The position numbers and the translations under genes are program-made. From Streptomyces sp. NBC_00483 (GTDB taxonomy: Bacteria; Actinomycetota; Actinomycetes; Streptomycetales; Streptomycetaceae), in contig NZ_CP107880.1 of assembly GCF_036013745.1 (NCBI RefSeq), forward strand, positions 2,914,001 through 2,978,000: a DNA stretch of 64,000 bases, given 5' to 3'. Positions within the stretch are counted from its first letter, which is position 1. Each line of letters begins with the position of its first letter. The notes under the pieces are model-generated. The model worked only from the letters and a program-made list of their open reading frames with translations, was not told the DNA's origin and did no database searches. Of the stretch, positions 1 through 8,769 are shown in pieces.

Positions 1-865
1 GACGTCGTCGTTCCTGCCCGCCGGGAACCCGCTGCCGGAGGCCGACCCGTACGGCCGCACGATCCACTTCGGTATCCGTGAGCACTCGATGGCCGCGGAG
101 ATGAACGGCATCGCGCTGCACGGCCACACGCGCATCTACGGAGGCACCTTCCTGGTGTTCTCCGACTACATGCGCAACGCCGTGCGCCTGTCGGCCCTCA
201 TGTCGCTGCCCGTCACCTACGTGTGGACGCACGACTCCGTCGGCCTCGGTGAGGACGGCCCGACGCACCAGCCCGTCGAGCACCTCGCGTCGCTGCGCGC
301 CATCCCCGGCCTCAACGTCGTCCGCCCCGCGGACGCCAACGAGACGGCGATCGCCTGGCGCGAGATCCTCAAGCGCGGCAAGAAGGAGTACGAGGTCTCG
401 CACCCGCACGGCCTGTCGCTGACCCGCCAGGGTGTGCCGACGTACGAGGCCAACGAGGACACCGTCAAGGGCGGCTACGTCCTCGTCGAGGCCTCCAAGG
501 CCACGCCGGACCTGATCCTGATCGCCACCGGCTCCGAGGTGCACGTGGCCGTCGAGGCCCGCGAGCAGCTGGAGGCCGAGGGCATCGCCACCCGCGTCGT
601 CTCGATGCCGTGTGTCGAGTGGTTCGACGAGCAGGAGCAGGGGTACCGGGACAGCGTCCTGCCGCCCGCCGTGAAGGCGCGCGTCGCCGTCGAGGCCGGG
701 ATCGGTCTGACCTGGCACCGCTTCGTCGGTGACGCCGGTCGCATCGTTTCGCTGGAGCACTTCGGCGCGTCCGCCGACGGCAAGGTCCTCTTCAAGGAGT
801 TCGGCTTCACCGCGGAGAACGTGGCAGCCAAGGCCAAGGAATCTCTCGCCGCGGCCAAGCGCTGA
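1..865 (+). CDS. tkt: Transketolase, C-terminal part (5' end outside window)
   Basis: Thiamine-diphosphate enzyme of the non-oxidative pentose phosphate pathway that moves two-carbon ketol units between sugar phosphates. The frame is open from base 2, so only the last 287 residues are visible. They include the pyrimidine-binding domain signature around [14 protein letters not shown] and the block [12 protein letters not shown], followed by the C-terminal domain ending in a run of Ala and Lys. The gene is followed after 34 nt by tal, and these begin a plus-strand series tkt-tal-zwf-opcA-pgl, so co-transcription is likely. Identity is secure from the conserved blocks; the start lies upstream of this window. 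Confidence 0.97.
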   Translation, partial: TSSFLPAGNPLPEADPYGRTIHFGIREHSMAAEMNGIALHGHTRIYGGTFLVFSDYMRNAVRLSALMSLPVTYVWTHDSVGLGEDGPTHQPVEHLASLRAIPGLNVVRPADANETAIAWREILKRGKKEYEVSHPHGLSLTRQGVPTYEANEDTVKGGYVLVEASKATPDLILIATGSEVHVAVEAREQLEAEGIATRVVSMPCVEWFDEQEQGYRDSVLPPAVKARVAVEAGIGLTWHRFVGDAGRIVSLEHFGASADGKVLFKEFGFTAENVAAKAKESLAAAKR

Positions 866-899
866 CGCCCATACACGACCTGTAGGAGATGCAATTTCC

Positions 900-2018
900 A
901 TGACAGACGCACTCAAGCGCCTCTCCGAAGAAGGCGTCGCGATCTGGCTGGACGACCTGTCGCGCAAGCGGATCACGTCCGGCAACCTCGCCGAACTGAT
1001 CGACGAGCAGCACGTCGTGGGCGTCACCACCAACCCGTCGATCTTCCAGAAGGCGATCTCCAGCGGTGACGGTTACGAGCAGCAGCTCGCCGACCTCGCC
1101 GCCCGCAAGGTCACCGTCGAAGAGGCGATCCGCATGATCACGACGGCGGACGTCCGTGACGCCGCCGACATCCTGCGCCCGGTCTTCGACGCGACGGGCG
1201 GCCAGGACGGCCGCGTGTCGATCGAGGTCGACCCGCGCCTGGCGCACAACACCAAGGCGACGGTCGCCGAGGCCCGCCAGCTCGCGTGGCTGGTGGACCG
1301 GCCGAACACGCTGATCAAGATCCCGGCGACCAAGGCGGGCCTGCCCGCGATCACCGAGACGATCGGCAACGGCATCAGCGTCAACGTCACGCTGATCTTC
1401 TCCCTCGAGCGCTACCGCGAGGTCATGGACGCCTACCTCGCCGGCCTGGAGAAGGCGAAGGCCAAGGGCCTGGACCTGTCGACGATCCACTCGGTCGCCT
1501 CGTTCTTCGTGTCCCGCGTGGACGCCGAGATCGACAAGCGGATCGACGCCCTCGGCACGGACGACGCCAAGGCGGCGCGCGGCAAGGCCGCCCTCGCCAA
1601 CGCCCGGCTCGCCTACGAGGCGTACGAAGAGGTGTTCGGCAGCGACCGCTGGGCCGCGCTCGACAAGGCGCAGGCCAACAAGCAGCGTCCGCTGTGGGCC
1701 TCGACCGGCGTCAAGGACAAGGCGTACAAGGACACCCTGTACGTCGACGACCTGGTCGCTCCCGGCACGGTGAACACCATGCCGGAGGCCACCCTGGAGG
1801 CGACGGCCGACCACGGCCAGATCACCGGCAACACGATCGCGGGCACGTACGACCAGTCCCGCAAGGAGATCGAGGCCGTCGAGAAGCTGGGGATCTCGTA
1901 CGACGAGGTCGTGCAGCTCCTGGAGGACGAGGGCGTCGAGAAGTTCGAGGCGGCCTGGAACGACCTGCTGAAGTCGACCGAGGCGGAGCTCAAGCGCCTC
2001 GCCCCCTCGGAGGGCTGA
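900..2018 (+). CDS. tal: Transaldolase
   Basis: Transfers a dihydroxyacetone unit from sedoheptulose 7-phosphate to glyceraldehyde 3-phosphate, linking glycolysis and the pentose phosphate pathway. The 372-residue product has the usual length of the actinobacterial Tal family. The motif [10 protein letters not shown] (about 41-50) and the Schiff-base lysine in LIKIPAT (K140) are present. The start is the ATG at 900, preceded by GGAG in tgtaggagatgc. A longer open frame reaches back into tkt but has no support. The stop lies 4 nt before the zwf start, and the tal 3' end supplies the zwf ribosome binding site. Confidence 0.97.
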   Translation: MTDALKRLSEEGVAIWLDDLSRKRITSGNLAELIDEQHVVGVTTNPSIFQKAISSGDGYEQQLADLAARKVTVEEAIRMITTADVRDAADILRPVFDATGGQDGRVSIEVDPRLAHNTKATVAEARQLAWLVDRPNTLIKIPATKAGLPAITETIGNGISVNVTLIFSLERYREVMDAYLAGLEKAKAKGLDLSTIHSVASFFVSRVDAEIDKRIDALGTDDAKAARGKAALANARLAYEAYEEVFGSDRWAALDKAQANKQRPLWASTGVKDKAYKDTLYVDDLVAPGTVNTMPEATLEATADHGQITGNTIAGTYDQSRKEIEAVEKLGISYDEVVQLLEDEGVEKFEAAWNDLLKSTEAELKRLAPSEG

Positions 2019-2022
2019 TCCC

Positions 2023-3558
2023 TTGACCGCACACGGAGCGAACAACAATCCGCTCCGTGACGCCGCCGACCGACGGCTCCCGCGCATCGCGGGGCCGTCG
2101 GGCCTGGTGATTTTCGGCGTTACGGGCGATTTGTCACGTAAGAAGCTGATGCCCGCTGTTTACGACCTGGCGAACCGGGGTCTCCTCCCGCCCGGCTTCT
2201 CGCTCATCGGGTTCGCCCGTCGCGAGTGGCAGGACGAGGACTTCGCGCAGGAAGTGCACGACGCGGTCAAGCAGCACGCGCGCACGCCGTTTCGCGAGGA
2301 GGTCTGGCAGCAGCTCATCCAGGGGATGCGCTTCGTCCAGGGCAACTTCGACGACGACGACGCGTTCGAGAACCTCAAGTCGACCATCAACGACCTGGAC
2401 AAGTCGCAGGGCACGGGCGGCAACTTCGCGTTCTATCTCTCCGTGCCCCCCAAGTTCTTCCCGAACGTGGTCCAGCAGCTGAAGAAGCACGGCCTCGCGG
2501 ACGCGCCCGAGGGCTCCTGGCGGCGCGCCGTCATCGAGAAGCCCTTCGGCCACGATCTCGCCTCCGCCCAGGACCTCAACGCGATCGTGCACGAGGTGTT
2601 CGACCCGGACCAGGTGTTCCGGATCGACCACTACCTCGGCAAGGAGACCGTCCAGAACATCCTGGCGCTGCGCTTCGCCAACCAGATGTTCGAGCCGATC
2701 TGGAACCGGTCGTACGTCGACCACATCCAGATCACGATGGCCGAGGACATCGGCATCGGCGGCCGCGCCGGCTACTACGACGGCATCGGCGCCGCCCGTG
2801 ACGTCATCCAGAACCACCTGCTCCAGCTGATGGCGCTGACCGCCATGGAGGAGCCCGCCTCCTTCGACGCGGACGCACTCGTCGCCGAGAAGGCCAAAGT
2901 GCTGGGCGCCGTGAAGCTGCCGAAGGACATCGGCAAGGACACGGTGTTCGCGCAGTACGCGGCCGGGTGGCAGGGCGGCGAGAAGGCCGTCGGCTACCTC
3001 CAGGAAGACGGCATCGACCCGAAGTCGAAGACCGACACGTACGCGGCCGTCAAGTTGGAGGTGGACAACCGCCGTTGGGCGGGCGTGCCCTTCTACCTGC
3101 GGACCGGTAAGCGTCTTGGGCGTCGCGTCACCGAGATCGCCGTCGTCTTCCAGCGGGCGCCGCACTCCCCCTTCGACCACACGGCGACGGAGGAGCTGGG
3201 GCAGAACGCGATCGTGATCCGCGTCCAGCCGGACGAGGGCATCACGGTCCGCTTCGGCTCGAAGGTGCCAGGCACGTCGATGGAGATCCGGGACGTCTCG
3301 ATGGACTTCGCCTACGGCGAGTCCTTCACCGAGTCGAGCCCCGAGGCGTACGAACGGCTCATCCTGGACGTCCTGTTGGGCGACGCCAACCTCTTCCCGC
3401 GCACGGAGGAGGTCGAGCTGTCCTGGAACATCCTCGACCCGATCGAGGGCTACTGGGACAAGCACGGCAAGCCCGCGCAGTACCCGTCCGGCACGTGGGG
3501 GCCCGCCGAGGCGGACGAAATGCTCGCACGAGACGGACGGAGCTGGCGGCGCCCATGA
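2023..3558 (+). CDS. zwf: Glucose-6-phosphate 1-dehydrogenase
   Basis: Oxidises glucose 6-phosphate to 6-phosphogluconolactone with NADP, the entry step of the oxidative pentose phosphate pathway. The 511-residue protein has the N-terminal Rossmann motif GVTGDLSRKKL (about 32-42) and the active-site motif RIDHYLGKE (about 200-208, with H203 and K207 expected to be catalytic). The start is TTG at 2023; GGAGGG at 2009-2014, inside the end of tal, is spaced 8 nt from it. The stop overlaps the opcA start as ATGA, implying translational coupling with its assembly factor. Confidence 0.97.
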   Translation: MTAHGANNNPLRDAADRRLPRIAGPSGLVIFGVTGDLSRKKLMPAVYDLANRGLLPPGFSLIGFARREWQDEDFAQEVHDAVKQHARTPFREEVWQQLIQGMRFVQGNFDDDDAFENLKSTINDLDKSQGTGGNFAFYLSVPPKFFPNVVQQLKKHGLADAPEGSWRRAVIEKPFGHDLASAQDLNAIVHEVFDPDQVFRIDHYLGKETVQNILALRFANQMFEPIWNRSYVDHIQITMAEDIGIGGRAGYYDGIGAARDVIQNHLLQLMALTAMEEPASFDADALVAEKAKVLGAVKLPKDIGKDTVFAQYAAGWQGGEKAVGYLQEDGIDPKSKTDTYAAVKLEVDNRRWAGVPFYLRTGKRLGRRVTEIAVVFQRAPHSPFDHTATEELGQNAIVIRVQPDEGITVRFGSKVPGTSMEIRDVSMDFAYGESFTESSPEAYERLILDVLLGDANLFPRTEEVELSWNILDPIEGYWDKHGKPAQYPSGTWGPAEADEMLARDGRSWRRP

Positions 3559-4631
3559 AGATCGACCTGACGGACACCACGTCCAGCAAGATCAACAAGG
3601 CCCTCGTGAAGGGGCGCCGGGCGATCGGCACCCCCGCCGTCGGCATGGTGCTGACCCTCGTCATCGTCACCGACGAGGAGAACGCCTACGACGCCCTGAA
3701 GGCCGCCAACGAGGCCTCGCGCGAGCATCCCTCGCGCACCCTCGTGGTCATCAAGCGCGTCTCGCGCTCCCCTCGCGACCGTACGAAGTCCCGGCTCGAC
3801 GCCGAGGTTCGCGTGGGCGCCGAGGCGGGCACCGGCGAGACCGTCGTCCTGCGCCTGTACGGCGAGGTCATCAACCACGCCCAGTCGGTCGTCCTGCCGC
3901 TGCTGCTGCCGGACGCCCCGACGGTGGTGTGGTGGCCCGTGGACGCGCCGCTGGACCCCGCGAACGACCCGCTGGGCGCCCTGGCCCAGCGCCGCGTCAC
4001 GGACACGTACGCGGCCGAGCAGCCGGTTCACGAGCTGGAGGCCAGGGCCGAGTCCTACGCTCCCGGCGACACGGACCTGTCCTGGACCCGGATCACGCCG
4101 TGGCGCTCCATGCTGGCCGCCGCGCTCGACCAGGTGACCTGCGACGTCACCTCGGTCGAGGTCGAGGGCGAGGAGTTCAACCCGAGCTGCGAGCTGCTCG
4201 CGATGTGGCTCGCGGACCGGCTCGACGTCCCGGTGCGGCGCAGCCTGTCGGCGGGGCCCGGGCTCACCGGCGTACGCCTGGAGTCCACCTGCGGCCCGAT
4301 CGTCCTCGACCGGGCCGACGGCACCCTCGCCACGCTCTCCATCCAGGGCCAGCCGGACCGCGCGGTCGCGCTCAAGCGCCGCGAGACGTCCGAGCTGATC
4401 GCGGAGGAGCTGCGCCGGCTCGACCCGGACGACACGTACGCGGCCGCGCTGCGGTTCGGCGTGGACCGGCTGGGCGAGCCCGAGGACCAGAAGACGGTGC
4501 CGGAGTCGGTGTCGTCGGCAGCCTCGGCCGCTCCGGCGGCGGCGCCCGCACAGAAGGCGGCCGCGAAGAAGGCACCGGCCAAGAAGGCCCCTGCCAAAAA
4601 GGCTCCGGCCAAGAAGGCAACGACGAAGTGA
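3555..4631 (+). CDS. opcA: Glucose-6-phosphate dehydrogenase assembly protein OpcA
   Basis: OpcA family protein required for active oligomeric G6PDH in cyanobacteria and actinobacteria. The ATG overlaps the zwf stop (ATGA), giving 358 residues. The body ends at about residue 320. It is followed by an Ala/Lys-rich tail (about 322-358) built of repeats of the type KKAPA, which resembles histone-H1-like actinobacterial tails and is encoded by a roughly 15-bp DNA repeat. The tail is not part of the core OpcA fold, so its role is unknown; a similar tail occurs on UvrA in this window. The stop region is duplicated at the junction with pgl. Confidence 0.95.
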   Translation: MKIDLTDTTSSKINKALVKGRRAIGTPAVGMVLTLVIVTDEENAYDALKAANEASREHPSRTLVVIKRVSRSPRDRTKSRLDAEVRVGAEAGTGETVVLRLYGEVINHAQSVVLPLLLPDAPTVVWWPVDAPLDPANDPLGALAQRRVTDTYAAEQPVHELEARAESYAPGDTDLSWTRITPWRSMLAAALDQVTCDVTSVEVEGEEFNPSCELLAMWLADRLDVPVRRSLSAGPGLTGVRLESTCGPIVLDRADGTLATLSIQGQPDRAVALKRRETSELIAEELRRLDPDDTYAAALRFGVDRLGEPEDQKTVPESVSSAASAAPAAAPAQKAAAKKAPAKKAPAKKAPAKKATTK

Positions 4632-4653
4632 GCGCAGACAAGTGAGTGCAGCA
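4626..4653 (+). repeat. 14-bp tandem duplication at the opcA stop/pgl start
   Basis: Two adjacent copies, aagtgagcgcagac (4626-4639) and aagtgagtgcagca (4640-4653), with 3 mismatches. The first holds the opcA stop codon inside a GTGA; the second holds the GTG used as the pgl start. It looks as if an ancestral GTGA stop/start overlap was duplicated, moving pgl 14 nt away. Confidence 0.6.
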
Positions 4654-5421
4654 CCCCAACTCGTCGTCCACCGCGACAAGGAGCTGATGGCGCAGGCGGC
4701 CGCGGCCCGGCTGATCACCAAGATCGTCGACGCCCAGTCCGCCCGCGGCTCCGCCTCCGTCGTCCTGACGGGCGGGCGCAACGGCAACGGCCTGCTGGCC
4801 GCGCTGAAGGCGGCGCCCGCCCGGGACGCGATCGACTGGGGCAGGCTCGACCTGTGGTGGGGCGACGAGCGCTTCCTGCCGGACGGCGACCCCGAGCGCA
4901 ACTACACGCAGGCGAAGGAGGCGCTGCTCGACGCGGTGCCGCTCGACCCCGCGCGCGTGCACCCCATGCCCGCGTCGGACGGGCCCTTCGAGGTGGAGGC
5001 CGCGGCCGAGGCGTACGCGGCCGAGCTCGCGAACGCCGCGGGACCCGAGGACCACGGCCCCGCGCCGACCTTCGACGTCCTGATGCTCGGCGTCGGCCCG
5101 GACACGCACGTCGCGTCGCTCTTCCCCGAGCTTCCGGCGGTCCGCGAGACGGAGCGCACGGTCGTCGGCGTGCACGGCGCCCCCAAGCCCCCGCCCACCC
5201 GCACCACGCTCACGCTCCCGGCGATCCGGGCCGCGCGCGAGGTGTGGCTGCTGGCCGCGGGCGAGGACAAGGCGAAGGCCGCGGCGATCGCGCTGTCCGG
5301 CGCGGGCGAGATCCAGGCCCCTGCCGCGGGGGCGTACGGCCGCTCGCGCACGCTGTGGCTCCTGGACGCGGCCGCGGCGTCGCAGCTGCCGCCGGAGCTG
5401 TATCCGCCGGCCGTCTCGTAA
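4642..5421 (+). CDS. pgl: 6-phosphogluconolactonase
   Basis: Hydrolyses 6-phosphoglucono-lactone to 6-phosphogluconate, directly after the Zwf reaction. The 259-residue protein belongs to the NagB/RpiA/DevB-like fold, with motifs WGRLDLWWGDERFLPDGD (about 64-81) and DVLMLGVGPDTHVASLFP (about 147-164). The start is GTG at 4642, 10 nt after opcA. Last gene of the pentose-phosphate operon, followed by a bidirectional hairpin at 5456-5486. The 3' end carries a 16-bp tandem duplication covering the stop codon. Confidence 0.95.
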   Translation: MSAAPQLVVHRDKELMAQAAAARLITKIVDAQSARGSASVVLTGGRNGNGLLAALKAAPARDAIDWGRLDLWWGDERFLPDGDPERNYTQAKEALLDAVPLDPARVHPMPASDGPFEVEAAAEAYAAELANAAGPEDHGPAPTFDVLMLGVGPDTHVASLFPELPAVRETERTVVGVHGAPKPPPTRTTLTLPAIRAAREVWLLAAGEDKAKAAAIALSGAGEIQAPAAGAYGRSRTLWLLDAAAASQLPPELYPPAVS

Positions 5422-5446
5422 CAGCGGCTGCTCGTCACAGCGGCTT
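5415..5446 (+). repeat. 16-bp tandem duplication spanning the pgl stop
   Basis: Unit 1 (5415-5430) contains the TAA stop; unit 2 (5431-5446) repeats it with two mismatches, one of which destroys the stop. One of several stop-codon-spanning microduplications in the window. Confidence 0.6.
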
Positions 5447-5455
5447 ACGTAGTCG

Positions 5456-5486
5456 AAGGCCCCGCTTCTTTAAGAAGTGGGGCCTT
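5456..5486. terminator. Bidirectional terminator between pgl and the DUF2087 gene
   Basis: Near-perfect inverted repeat AAGGCCCCGCTTC / GAAGTGGGGCCTT with loop TTTAA (one G-T pair). It lies between two convergent genes and overlaps the last two bases of the minus-strand stop codon. Confidence 0.85.
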
Positions 5487-5967
5487 ACGCGTACTGCGGC
5501 ACCCGGTAGTCGGAACCGTCGTTCTCCCGTACGAGGAGGCCGTCCGTGACGCAGTAGCGGCGCAGCGCCGCCGTGTCGTCGTGGACCGTACGCAGCGCCT
5601 CGTTGACCTCGCGCTCGCTGTAGGTGCGCTCGGCGTCGAAGAGGGTGCCCGTGAGGTGCACCAGGAGTTCATGGCGGACGGCGGGCCGTACCGGTATGGC
5701 CGTCAGCCTGCCCCGGGAGAAGAATCCCGTGAGGTGACGCGGAACGCCCGTGGTGGGCTCAGGGGTCCGGTGGCGGCGGAAGACCTCGGGTCCCGCCCGC
5801 AACGAGCCGTCGTCGAGGCGCTCGACGAGGCCGGCGCCGATCAGCTTGCCGAGGTGCTTGCGGGCCACCGGGGAGTCGGCCTCGCGCGGCGGCAGGTCGT
5901 CGAGGACGATGCGCGCGTAAAGCCTGAGTCGTTCGGGGTCGGCGAGCGCCGACATGAGCTGATCCAC
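5485..5967 (-). CDS. DUF2087 domain-containing ArsR-like regulator
   Basis: Predicted 160-residue cytoplasmic protein. The N-terminal half (about 1-65) resembles a winged-helix ArsR-type segment (MSALADPERLRLYARIVL..., ...RKHLGKLIGAGLVERLDDGS). The C-terminal half (about 85-155) fits DUF2087, ending in REVNEALRTVHDDTAALRRY and the YRV element. The start chosen is GTG at 5967, since GGAGG sits 6 nt upstream; a longer frame to 6033 would include the ribosome binding site. It lies downstream of pgi on the same strand (72-nt gap) and converges on pgl. DNA binding is inferred, target unknown. Confidence 0.8.
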   Translation of the reverse strand: MDQLMSALADPERLRLYARIVLDDLPPREADSPVARKHLGKLIGAGLVERLDDGSLRAGPEVFRRHRTPEPTTGVPRHLTGFFSRGRLTAIPVRPAVRHELLVHLTGTLFDAERTYSEREVNEALRTVHDDTAALRRYCVTDGLLVRENDGSDYRVPQYA

Positions 5968-6039
5968 AGGGTGCCTCCCGGCAGGGTCACGGACGGGCAG
6001 TCTCACCCGCCGGAAGGACTTTGCGCACCCCAATAATGC

Positions 6040-7695
6040 TTAACGTCCTCGCAGCTCCCGGTACTTCGCTACGAGCGCCTGCGTCGACGTGTCGAGACCC
6101 GGTACGTCCTCGCCCTCGGTGAGCGCCGGTTCGACGCGCTTGGCGAGCACCTTGCCGAGTTCGACGCCCCACTGGTCGAAGGAGTCGATGTTCCAGACGG
6201 CGCCCTGCACGAACACCTTGTGCTCGTAGAGGGCGACCAACTGCCCGAGCACGGACGGCGTGAGGTCCTTCGCGAGGATCGTGGTCGTCGGGTGATTGCC
6301 CTTGAACGTCTTGTGCGGCACCAGCTCCTCGGGCACCCCCTCGGCGCGCACCTCGTCGGGCGTCTTGCCGAACGCGAGCGCCTGGGTCTGCGCGAAGAAG
6401 TTGGCCATGAGGAGGTCGTGCTGGGCGACGAGCCCCGGCAGCAGATCGGCGACGGGCTCGGCGAAGCCGATGAAGTCCGCCGGGATCAACTTCGTTCCCT
6501 GGTGGATGAGTTGGTAGTAGGCGTGCTGTCCGTTCGTGCCCGGCGTGCCCCACACCACGGGGCCGGTCTGCCAGCCGACCTCCTCGCCGTTCCTCTGCAC
6601 GTACTTGCCGTTCGACTCCATGTCGAGCTGCTGGAGGTACGCCGTGAACTTGGAGAGGTAGTGCGAGTACGGCAGCACGGCGTGCGACTGGGCGTCGTGG
6701 AAGTTGCCGTACCAGATGCCCAACAGGCCCATCAGCAGAGGGACGTTGGACTCGGCGGGCGCCGTGCGGAAGTGCTCGTCGACGAGGTGGAATCCGTCGA
6801 GCATCTCGCGGAAGCGGTCGGGACCGATCGCGATCATCAGCGCCAGGCCGATCGCGGAGTCATACGAATAACGTCCGCCGACCCAGTCCCAGAACTCGAA
6901 CATGTTGTCCGTGTCGATGCCGAACTCCGACACCTTCTCGGCGTTCGTCGAAAGCGCCACGAAGTGCTTGGCGACGGCTTCCTGACTGGCCCTCAGCTCG
7001 GTGAGCAGCCAGTCGCGCGCGGACGTCGCGTTGGTGATCGTCTCGATGGTGGTGAAGGTCTTCGAGGCGATGACGAACAGTGTCTCGGCCGGGTCCAGGT
7101 CCCGTACGGCCTCGTGCAGATCGGCCCCGTCGACGTTCGACACGAAGCGGACGGTGAGGTCGCGGTCGGCGAAGGAGCGCAGCACCTCGTACGCCATCGC
7201 GGGCCCGAGGTCGGAGCCGCCGATGCCGATGTTGACGACGTTCCTGATCCGCTTGCCGGTGTGCCCGGTCCACTCCCCCGACCTGACGCGGTCGGCGAAG
7301 GCTGCCATCTTGTCGAGCACGGCGTGCACGCCCGGCACCACGTTCTCGCCGTCGACCTCGATCACGGCGTCCCGCGGGGCGCGCAGCGCGGTGTGCAGGA
7401 CGGCGCGGTCCTCGGTCGTATTGATCTTGTCGCCGCGGAACATGGCGTCACGCAGGCCGAACACATCGGTCGCGGCGGCCAGCTCGCGCAGCAGCCGCAG
7501 CGTCTCGTCGGCGACCAGGTGCTTGGAGTAGTCGACGTGCAGGTCACCGACCCGCAGCGTCCAGTCGGACCCGCGCGCGGGATCGGCCTCGAACAACTCC
7601 CGCAGCTGTACGTCTCCCAGCTGCTCCCGGTGCTTGACGAGCGCCTGCCATTCGGGCGTCTGGGTGAGTGCTGTCTGCTTGTCGGACGCGTTCAT
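6040..7695 (-). CDS. pgi: Glucose-6-phosphate isomerase
   Basis: Interconverts glucose 6-phosphate and fructose 6-phosphate in the cytoplasm. 551 residues, normal for the bacterial long PGI family. Signature regions are visible: [20 protein letters not shown] in the middle, [20 protein letters not shown] further on, and [13 protein letters not shown] in the C-terminal part. The start is the ATG at 7695 (MNASDKQ...); the open frame extends 20 residues further without a better ribosome binding site. Opposite strand to the pentose-phosphate operon, sharing its hexose-phosphate substrate pool. Confidence 0.97.
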   Translation of the reverse strand: MNASDKQTALTQTPEWQALVKHREQLGDVQLRELFEADPARGSDWTLRVGDLHVDYSKHLVADETLRLLRELAAATDVFGLRDAMFRGDKINTTEDRAVLHTALRAPRDAVIEVDGENVVPGVHAVLDKMAAFADRVRSGEWTGHTGKRIRNVVNIGIGGSDLGPAMAYEVLRSFADRDLTVRFVSNVDGADLHEAVRDLDPAETLFVIASKTFTTIETITNATSARDWLLTELRASQEAVAKHFVALSTNAEKVSEFGIDTDNMFEFWDWVGGRYSYDSAIGLALMIAIGPDRFREMLDGFHLVDEHFRTAPAESNVPLLMGLLGIWYGNFHDAQSHAVLPYSHYLSKFTAYLQQLDMESNGKYVQRNGEEVGWQTGPVVWGTPGTNGQHAYYQLIHQGTKLIPADFIGFAEPVADLLPGLVAQHDLLMANFFAQTQALAFGKTPDEVRAEGVPEELVPHKTFKGNHPTTTILAKDLTPSVLGQLVALYEHKVFVQGAVWNIDSFDQWGVELGKVLAKRVEPALTEGEDVPGLDTSTQALVAKYRELRGR

Positions 7696-7810
7696 CTCGA
7701 ACTTCAGCCTTCTCTCGTACCTGCGTACGTACGGTGCCCCGCTGCTCCCGTCCAACCTAATTGATCAGGGTGAATCGGGCCTTTCCGCGGCCACACGAAA
7801 GAGGTACGAG

Positions 7811-7847
7811 AAAGGGCCGGGCACCTTCTCAAGTGCCCGGCCCTTTT
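7811..7847. terminator. Terminator downstream of the RbpA-family gene
   Basis: Perfect 14-bp stem AAAGGGCCGGGCAC / GTGCCCGGCCCTTT with an 8-nt loop, immediately after the minus-strand stop at 7855 and upstream of pgi. A short T run is available in both directions. Confidence 0.85.
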
Positions 7848-7854
7848 CGGCCGG

Positions 7855-8190
7855 TCAGATCTCGCCCCGCAGTTTCGCGAGCGCCTCGGCGAGGATGGCC
7901 TCGCCGTCCGCATCGCTGCGCCGCTCGCGCACGTAGGCCAGATGCGTCTTGTACGGCTCCGTACGCGGCGGGGCCGGCGGGCTGTCCCGGTCCTGCCCGG
8001 CAGGGAAGCCGCAGCGCGGACAGTCCCAGGTCTCCGGCACCTGCGCGTCGGAGGCGAAGCTCGGCTGCGTCTCGTGCCCGTTCGAGCACCAGAAGGAGAT
8101 GCGCAGGCGCGGCGCGGACTCGCCGCGCTCGGCCTCGCCCATCGGCCCCGCCCCGACCCGACTTCCTCGGATCGCGTTGCCACTTGCCAC
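7855..8190 (-). CDS. RNA polymerase-binding protein, RbpA family
   Basis: 111-residue protein with the RbpA layout: flexible N-terminus (AIRGSRVG), a zinc-ribbon-like core (WCSNGHETQPSF ... WDCPRCGFPAG, giving C, H and two further C ligands at about 35-62), a basic linker and a C-terminal sigma-interaction helix (HLAYVRERRSDADGEAILAE). RbpA binds the principal sigma factor and stabilises the open complex. This sequence differs clearly from the canonical Streptomyces RbpA as I remember it (which begins with an RALRGTRL-type element), so it is probably a paralogue. The start is GTG at 8190 with GGGAG 7-8 nt upstream. Confidence 0.85.
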   Translation of the reverse strand: MASGNAIRGSRVGAGPMGEAERGESAPRLRISFWCSNGHETQPSFASDAQVPETWDCPRCGFPAGQDRDSPPAPPRTEPYKTHLAYVRERRSDADGEAILAEALAKLRGEI

Positions 8191-8316
8191 GGTCGTAACT
8201 CCCTGCGTGATGGTGCCGCGAAGCGTGTCGGCGTTCGCGCTTCGCCGCGGAGCGCCTCAGTCTACGTAAGGCCCAACGCGCGTCCAGTGCTTGGAGTTAC
8301 ATCGCTCCCCAGACGC

Positions 8317-8365
8317 AAGCCCCATGATAGGCCGCGTTGTTGAGCGCGTACCGAACATGGGGCTT
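8317..8365. repeat. Perfect 10-bp inverted repeat with 29-nt spacer
   Basis: AAGCCCCATG (8317-8326) and CATGGGGCTT (8356-8365) lie in the 230-nt gap between secG (stop 8421) and the RbpA-family gene (start 8190). It could be a weak secG terminator or a structure in the 5' leader of the RbpA-family gene. Confidence 0.55.
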
Positions 8366-8420
8366 TACGTGGGAGATATGCGGTTGTGACGGGCCGGCCC
8401 GAAGGACCGGGGCCCAAAAA

Positions 8421-8657
8421 TTACCTGTTGATCTTCATCAGAATGCCGAGCACCACGATGCACGCGAACCACAGGAGACCGATCACGATCGTGATCCGGT
8501 CGAGGTTCCGCTCGGCGACCGAGGAGCCACCGACCGAGGACTGCATGCCGCCACCGAACATGTCGGAGAGGCCGCCACCCTTTCCCTTGTGCATGAGCAC
8601 CAGGAGCATCAGCAGCAGGCTGAAGACGATCAGGGCGATCGAGAACCCCATAACCAC
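8421..8657 (-). CDS. secG: Preprotein translocase subunit SecG
   Basis: Small integral membrane subunit of the SecYEG channel. 78 residues with two predicted transmembrane helices (about 4-22 and 55-74) joined by a Gly-rich loop holding KGKGGGLSDMFGGG, the SecG hallmark. The start is GTG at 8657, or ATG two codons later. It follows tpiA on the same strand but is separated from it by a hairpin at 8692-8725. Confidence 0.95.
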   Translation of the reverse strand: MVMGFSIALIVFSLLLMLLVLMHKGKGGGLSDMFGGGMQSSVGGSSVAERNLDRITIVIGLLWFACIVVLGILMKINR

Positions 8658-8691
8658 GGCTGGACCAACTTCCTCGGAACTTTTCGGACGA

Positions 8692-8725
8692 CGGGGCCGA
8701 AGCTCGGTATAGAGCTACGGCCCCG
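8692..8725. terminator. Hairpin terminator after tpiA
   Basis: Stem CGGGGCCG / CGGCCCCG extended, after a one-base mismatch, by AGCTC / GAGCT. It lies between the tpiA stop (8770) and secG start (8657). No T tract, as is common in streptomycetes. Confidence 0.65.
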
Positions 8726-8769
8726 CCAGGGTACGACGTATGGCGGCTAGCGCCTACTCGCTGCTCGTG

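Noticed and set aside
8387..8416. Hairpin-like GGGCC/GGCCC segment after secG as a terminator
   Set aside because: The stem needs a bulge and there is no T run on the minus strand, so the support is too weak.
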